From CAVALG01 sp045576295 (GTDB lineage Bacteria > Bacillota > Clostridia > Oscillospirales > Acutalibacteraceae): a stretch of 64,000 bases of DNA. Position numbers and translations under genes: made by a program. The notes under the pieces were generated by a model. It ran no database searches and was not told the DNA's origin. It saw only the letters and a list, made by a program, of their open reading frames with translations. Where the stretch lies: the NCBI GenBank assembly GCA_045576295.1, contig JAZNGF010000021.1, positions 1 to 64,000 on the forward strand, read 5' to 3'. Below, one piece after another: positions 61,674-64,000 of the stretch (its first letter is position 1; every line of letters begins with the position of its first letter).

Positions 61674-62407
61674 TTTTTAATAAAATCTAAATATTCTTCG
61701 GGGATTTCTTCGTCGCTTATCAGGTGCGACGTTTTGCTAAGCTCGCTGATTTTGCAAAAATAGCGGCGGCCCAGTTTGCTGCGGTCGAAAAGCACAACCG
61801 TTTTATCGGCGCCTGCAATATATGCCTCTTTAACAGCGGTTTCGTCTTCGCTCGATTCGGTTATTCCTGCACTTATGTCAACCCCACTGCAGGAAAGGAA
61901 GGCAAAATCGGCATGGAAGGATGAAATAAATTCAACGGCCGAAGGCCCCACAAACGATAGTGCGCGGCGGCGCAACCGCCCGCCCGTGCAGTACGCCGAA
62001 ACGCCTTCGTGCTCGGCAAGTATGTTAACGGTTCTAAGGCTGTTGGTAACAACGCGCAGGTTATTAAAGCCCGAAAGCTGCTCGGCCAGCACGCAGCAGG
62101 TGCTGCTCGAATCAAGAAAAATCGTTTGCCCGTCGCGAATTAGTTTAATCGCTTTGGCGGCGATAGCCTTTTTGCCTGTTATGTTTTCGTTTTGCCTAAG
62201 CATTAGCGGCGCTTCGTGGGTGCTCGTTTCTAAAAGAACGGCGCCGCCGTGTGTTCTGGCTAAAAAACCGTTTTTCTCTAAAAGTTTAAGGTCGCGCCGA
62301 ATGGTTGAACCGCTTGAATAAAGCTCTTGGCAGAGGTCTTCAACTGTAACGGCTTTGCGCTTATTTAATATTTCAAGTATCTGGTTTTGGCGTTCGAGTG
62401 GTAACAT
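61670..62407 (-). CDS. DeoR/GlpR-family transcriptional regulator
   Basis: 245 residues: N-terminal winged HTH (about 1-57; ERQNQILEILNKRKAVTVEDLCQELYSSGSTIRRDLKLLEKNG) and a DeoRC sugar-phosphate sensing domain (about 75-235; FLDSSSTCCVLAEQL, VTNSLRTVNIL, GADKTVVLFDRSKLGRR). Such proteins repress sugar operons and release DNA on binding a sugar phosphate. ATG 62407 has AAGGAGG upstream; a longer reading would swallow it. Divergent from the microcompartment-type operon, its likely target. Confidence 0.9.
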   Translation of the reverse strand: MLPLERQNQILEILNKRKAVTVEDLCQELYSSGSTIRRDLKLLEKNGFLARTHGGAVLLETSTHEAPLMLRQNENITGKKAIAAKAIKLIRDGQTIFLDSSSTCCVLAEQLSGFNNLRVVTNSLRTVNILAEHEGVSAYCTGGRLRRRALSFVGPSAVEFISSFHADFAFLSCSGVDISAGITESSEDETAVKEAYIAGADKTVVLFDRSKLGRRYFCKISELSKTSHLISDEEIPEEYLDFIKK

Positions 62408-62504
62408 AAAACGGCCTCCTTTTAATGCGCGTTTGCTCATTTATGATTATAATTGATTATTCTTGACAAAACAAGTGGAAATTTCTCTTTTTTTACGCCA
62501 GATA

Positions 62505-62533
62505 TAGACAAAATATAAATTATGTGATATTAT
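62505..62533 (+). promoter_or_regulatory. promoter of the aldolase/microcompartment operon
   Basis: TAGACA (62505-62510), 17-base spacer, TATTAT (62528-62533). The 274-base divergent region also holds a lone TTGACA at 62463 with no partner. Confidence 0.55.
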
Positions 62534-62615
62534 GATATACGTACAAGTAGCACGGTTTTAGGCGGCCCAGAGAAATGATGACTTTTTTTGAGCATTACGC
62601 TATAAAAATCCTGCT

Positions 62616-62643
62616 ATGGCAAAAATCCGCTTGGTTTTTGCCT
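62616..62643 (+). promoter_or_regulatory. hairpin in the aldolase 5' leader
   Basis: GGCAAAAA (62618-62625) pairs with TTTTTGCC (62635-62642) around a 9-base loop, 39 bases before the aldolase start. There is no T-run after it, so it is more likely an operator or mRNA element than a terminator. Confidence 0.45.
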
Positions 62644-62681
62644 ATAACTACAAAAATTTTTAGGAAGGGAAGATCTAACCT

Positions 62682-63491
62682 ATGCAATCACCTTATGAAA
62701 TCAAAAAACAAATCTGCGAAGTTGGCCACAAGCTTTACGACAAGGGCTTTGTAGCCGCAAACGACGGTAACATCTCGGTGAAGGTAAACGACAACGAGTT
62801 TTACTGCACCCCTACAGGCGTATCAAAGGGCTCGCTCACACCCGATATGATTATCCGTATCGACGGTCAGGGCAGAAAACTTGATGGTAAGCTTAACCCG
62901 TCATCAGAAATCAAAATGCACTTACGCGTTTACAGAGAGCGCCCCGATGTTATGGCGGTAGTTCACGCTCACCCGCCCATCGCAACAGCATTCACAGTTG
63001 CAGGCGTTCCTATGAATGAGTATATTCTTCCTGAAGCAGTTCTCACAATCGGCGCTGTTCCCACCTGCGTTTACGGAACTCCTTCAACCGAAGAAATCCC
63101 CGATTCACTTGCACCCTACATCCAGAACCACGATGCATTCTTACTTAAGAACCACGGTGCTCTTTCGGTTGGTAACACCCTTACAAAGGCACTTTTCGTA
63201 ATGGAAGAGGTTGAATTCAACGCTAAAATAGCTATGTATGCTCGTCAGCTCGGCGGCATTGAAGAAATTCCTTGCGAAGAACTTGAAAAGTTAATGGAAC
63301 TCCGCAAGAAGTTGAACCTCCCCGGCCGTCACCCCGGTTGCTCAAAGTGCAAGAACCGCGGAACCGACCAGTGCCGTTGCAAAACAAACGGCTCAAGTGG
63401 CAGCTGCAGCTGTGGCCACACACATTCAGCACCTTCAACCGATATGGTTGCTGAAATAACCAGAAGAGTTATGGCAGAGCTTAGCAAATAA
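62682..63491 (+). CDS. class II aldolase with C-terminal encapsulation-like helix
   Basis: 269 residues. Fuculose-phosphate-aldolase fold with NDGNISVKV, TPTGVSKGSL, PSSEIKMHL (catalytic Glu), the zinc ligands in VVHAHPPIA and KNHGALSVG. It would split fuculose or rhamnulose 1-phosphate to DHAP and lactaldehyde. After the enzyme (about 225) comes a Cys-rich stretch (GCSKCKNRGTDQCRC, SCSCGHTHS) and a short amphipathic helix, DMVAEITRRVMAELSK, of the kind that targets enzymes into bacterial microcompartments. ATG has GGAAGGGAAG upstream. A PduP-like gene follows after 28 bases. Confidence 0.85.
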   Translation: MQSPYEIKKQICEVGHKLYDKGFVAANDGNISVKVNDNEFYCTPTGVSKGSLTPDMIIRIDGQGRKLDGKLNPSSEIKMHLRVYRERPDVMAVVHAHPPIATAFTVAGVPMNEYILPEAVLTIGAVPTCVYGTPSTEEIPDSLAPYIQNHDAFLLKNHGALSVGNTLTKALFVMEEVEFNAKIAMYARQLGGIEEIPCEELEKLMELRKKLNLPGRHPGCSKCKNRGTDQCRCKTNGSSGSCSCGHTHSAPSTDMVAEITRRVMAELSK

Positions 63492-63519
63492 TCAGTTCTA
63501 AATAAAGGAGGTCAGCGTT

Positions 63520-64000
63520 TTGATAAACTTGACCCAGTCAGACATTGAAAAAATCGTTAAATCGGTAATTTCAGAAATGAATGGCACAGACAGTGCTGCC
63601 GATTGGAACGCTTCGAGCTACTGCGGCCGCAAATTTATCGGTGTTTATGAAGATATTAACGATGCGGTAGCCGCAGCAGAGCTCGGCTACAAGGCTGTTA
63701 GAGCGATGACGGTTGATCAGCGCGAAAAAATCATAACCGAAATCAGGCGTCTCACAAGAGCCGAAGCACCCATTCTTGCAAAGATGGGCGTTGCCGAAAC
63801 CAAAATGGGCAGGGTTGACCACAAAACGGCTAAACATATCCTGGTTGCCGATAAAACCCCCGGAACGGAAGACATTGTTTCGGAAGCTAAAACAGGCGAT
63901 CACGGCTTAACCCTTACCGAAGCTGCTCCATTTGGTGTTGTTGGGGCTATCACTCCAAGCACCAACCCAAGCGAAACTGTTATTTGTAACAGCATTGGTA
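63520..64000 (+). CDS. PduP/EutE-like CoA-acylating aldehyde dehydrogenase (partial)
   Basis: The first 160 codons; the gene runs off the window. N-terminal targeting-type helix (LTQSDIEKIVKSVISEMNG), then the aldehyde dehydrogenase fold: ETKMGRVDHKTAKHIL, KTPGTEDI, FGVVGAITPSTNPSETVICNSIG. Family members convert propionaldehyde or acetaldehyde to acyl-CoA inside microcompartments; the catalytic Cys lies beyond the end. Start is TTG 63520 with AAAGGAGG ten bases before. Shares an operon with the aldolase. Confidence 0.9.
   Translation, partial: MINLTQSDIEKIVKSVISEMNGTDSAADWNASSYCGRKFIGVYEDINDAVAAAELGYKAVRAMTVDQREKIITEIRRLTRAEAPILAKMGVAETKMGRVDHKTAKHILVADKTPGTEDIVSEAKTGDHGLTLTEAAPFGVVGAITPSTNPSETVICNSIG

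Overview
The window looks like chromosome from a spore-forming, plant-polysaccharide-using member of the Clostridia (Bacillota), most likely an Oscillospirales/Ruminococcaceae-type gut bacterium. The signs are Gram-positive ribosome binding sites with frequent TTG/GTG starts, a pheST T-box, an IreB-type phosphoprotein, SpoVB and GerA sporulation/germination proteins, type I dockerin modules, CUT1 sugar transport without its own ATPase, and a class A RNase P RNA. The taxonomic placement is inference. I see no IS element, prophage or CRISPR array.

Layout. 1-4.2 kb: a secreted 1312-residue repeat protein followed by a 44-codon peptide gene. 4.2-9.5 kb: a DUF554 membrane protein, then an operon (histidine phosphatase, AEC transporter, LRR-dockerin protein, pyrR), then a divergent SLOG/XRE pair with three evenly spaced operators. 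9.5-15.6 kb: an AGCS amino-acid symporter, T-box-controlled pheS-pheT, ireB and a small conserved gene. 15.6-36.2 kb: a carbohydrate cluster with a creatininase-like protein, a GH94 phosphorylase, an AraC-type regulator with a degenerate receiver, two CUT1 permeases, a solute-binding lipoprotein, membrane-anchored and secreted surface proteins (one with a cohesin-like domain) and a 2189-residue beta-helix protein ending in a dockerin. 36.2-44.1 kb: a lipoprotein, a DUF4275-like gene, tRNA-Arg, a eukaryotic-type glycogen branching enzyme, SpoVB, a GerA protein, and a second XRE/SLOG module.

44.1-51.9 kb is a compact minus-strand aromatic amino acid operon (DAHP synthase, tyrA, aroB, aroA, aroC, pheA, aroE-aroK fusion). 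It sits behind a consensus promoter, a Phe/Tyr-rich leader peptide and an intrinsic terminator, which together look like an aromatic-amino-acid attenuator. 51.9-57.1 kb holds secA, a YibE/F protein and a P-loop ATPase. 57.2-61.4 kb holds rnpB, a putative manganese exporter and a fused MacB-like ABC transporter. The last 2.6 kb holds a repeat-rich spacer, a DeoR-type repressor, and the divergent start of what looks like a fucose/rhamnose-type bacterial microcompartment operon: a class II aldolase with a C-terminal encapsulation-like helix, then a PduP-like dehydrogenase cut by the window end.

How it fits together: the surface cluster probably binds and breaks down a plant polysaccharide outside the cell, the CUT1 system imports oligosaccharides, GH94 phosphorolyses them, branching enzyme feeds glycogen storage, and the microcompartment handles deoxysugar products. 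Phenylalanine appears to be sensed twice, as uncharged tRNA-Phe by the T-box at pheST and by leader-peptide translation at the aro operon.
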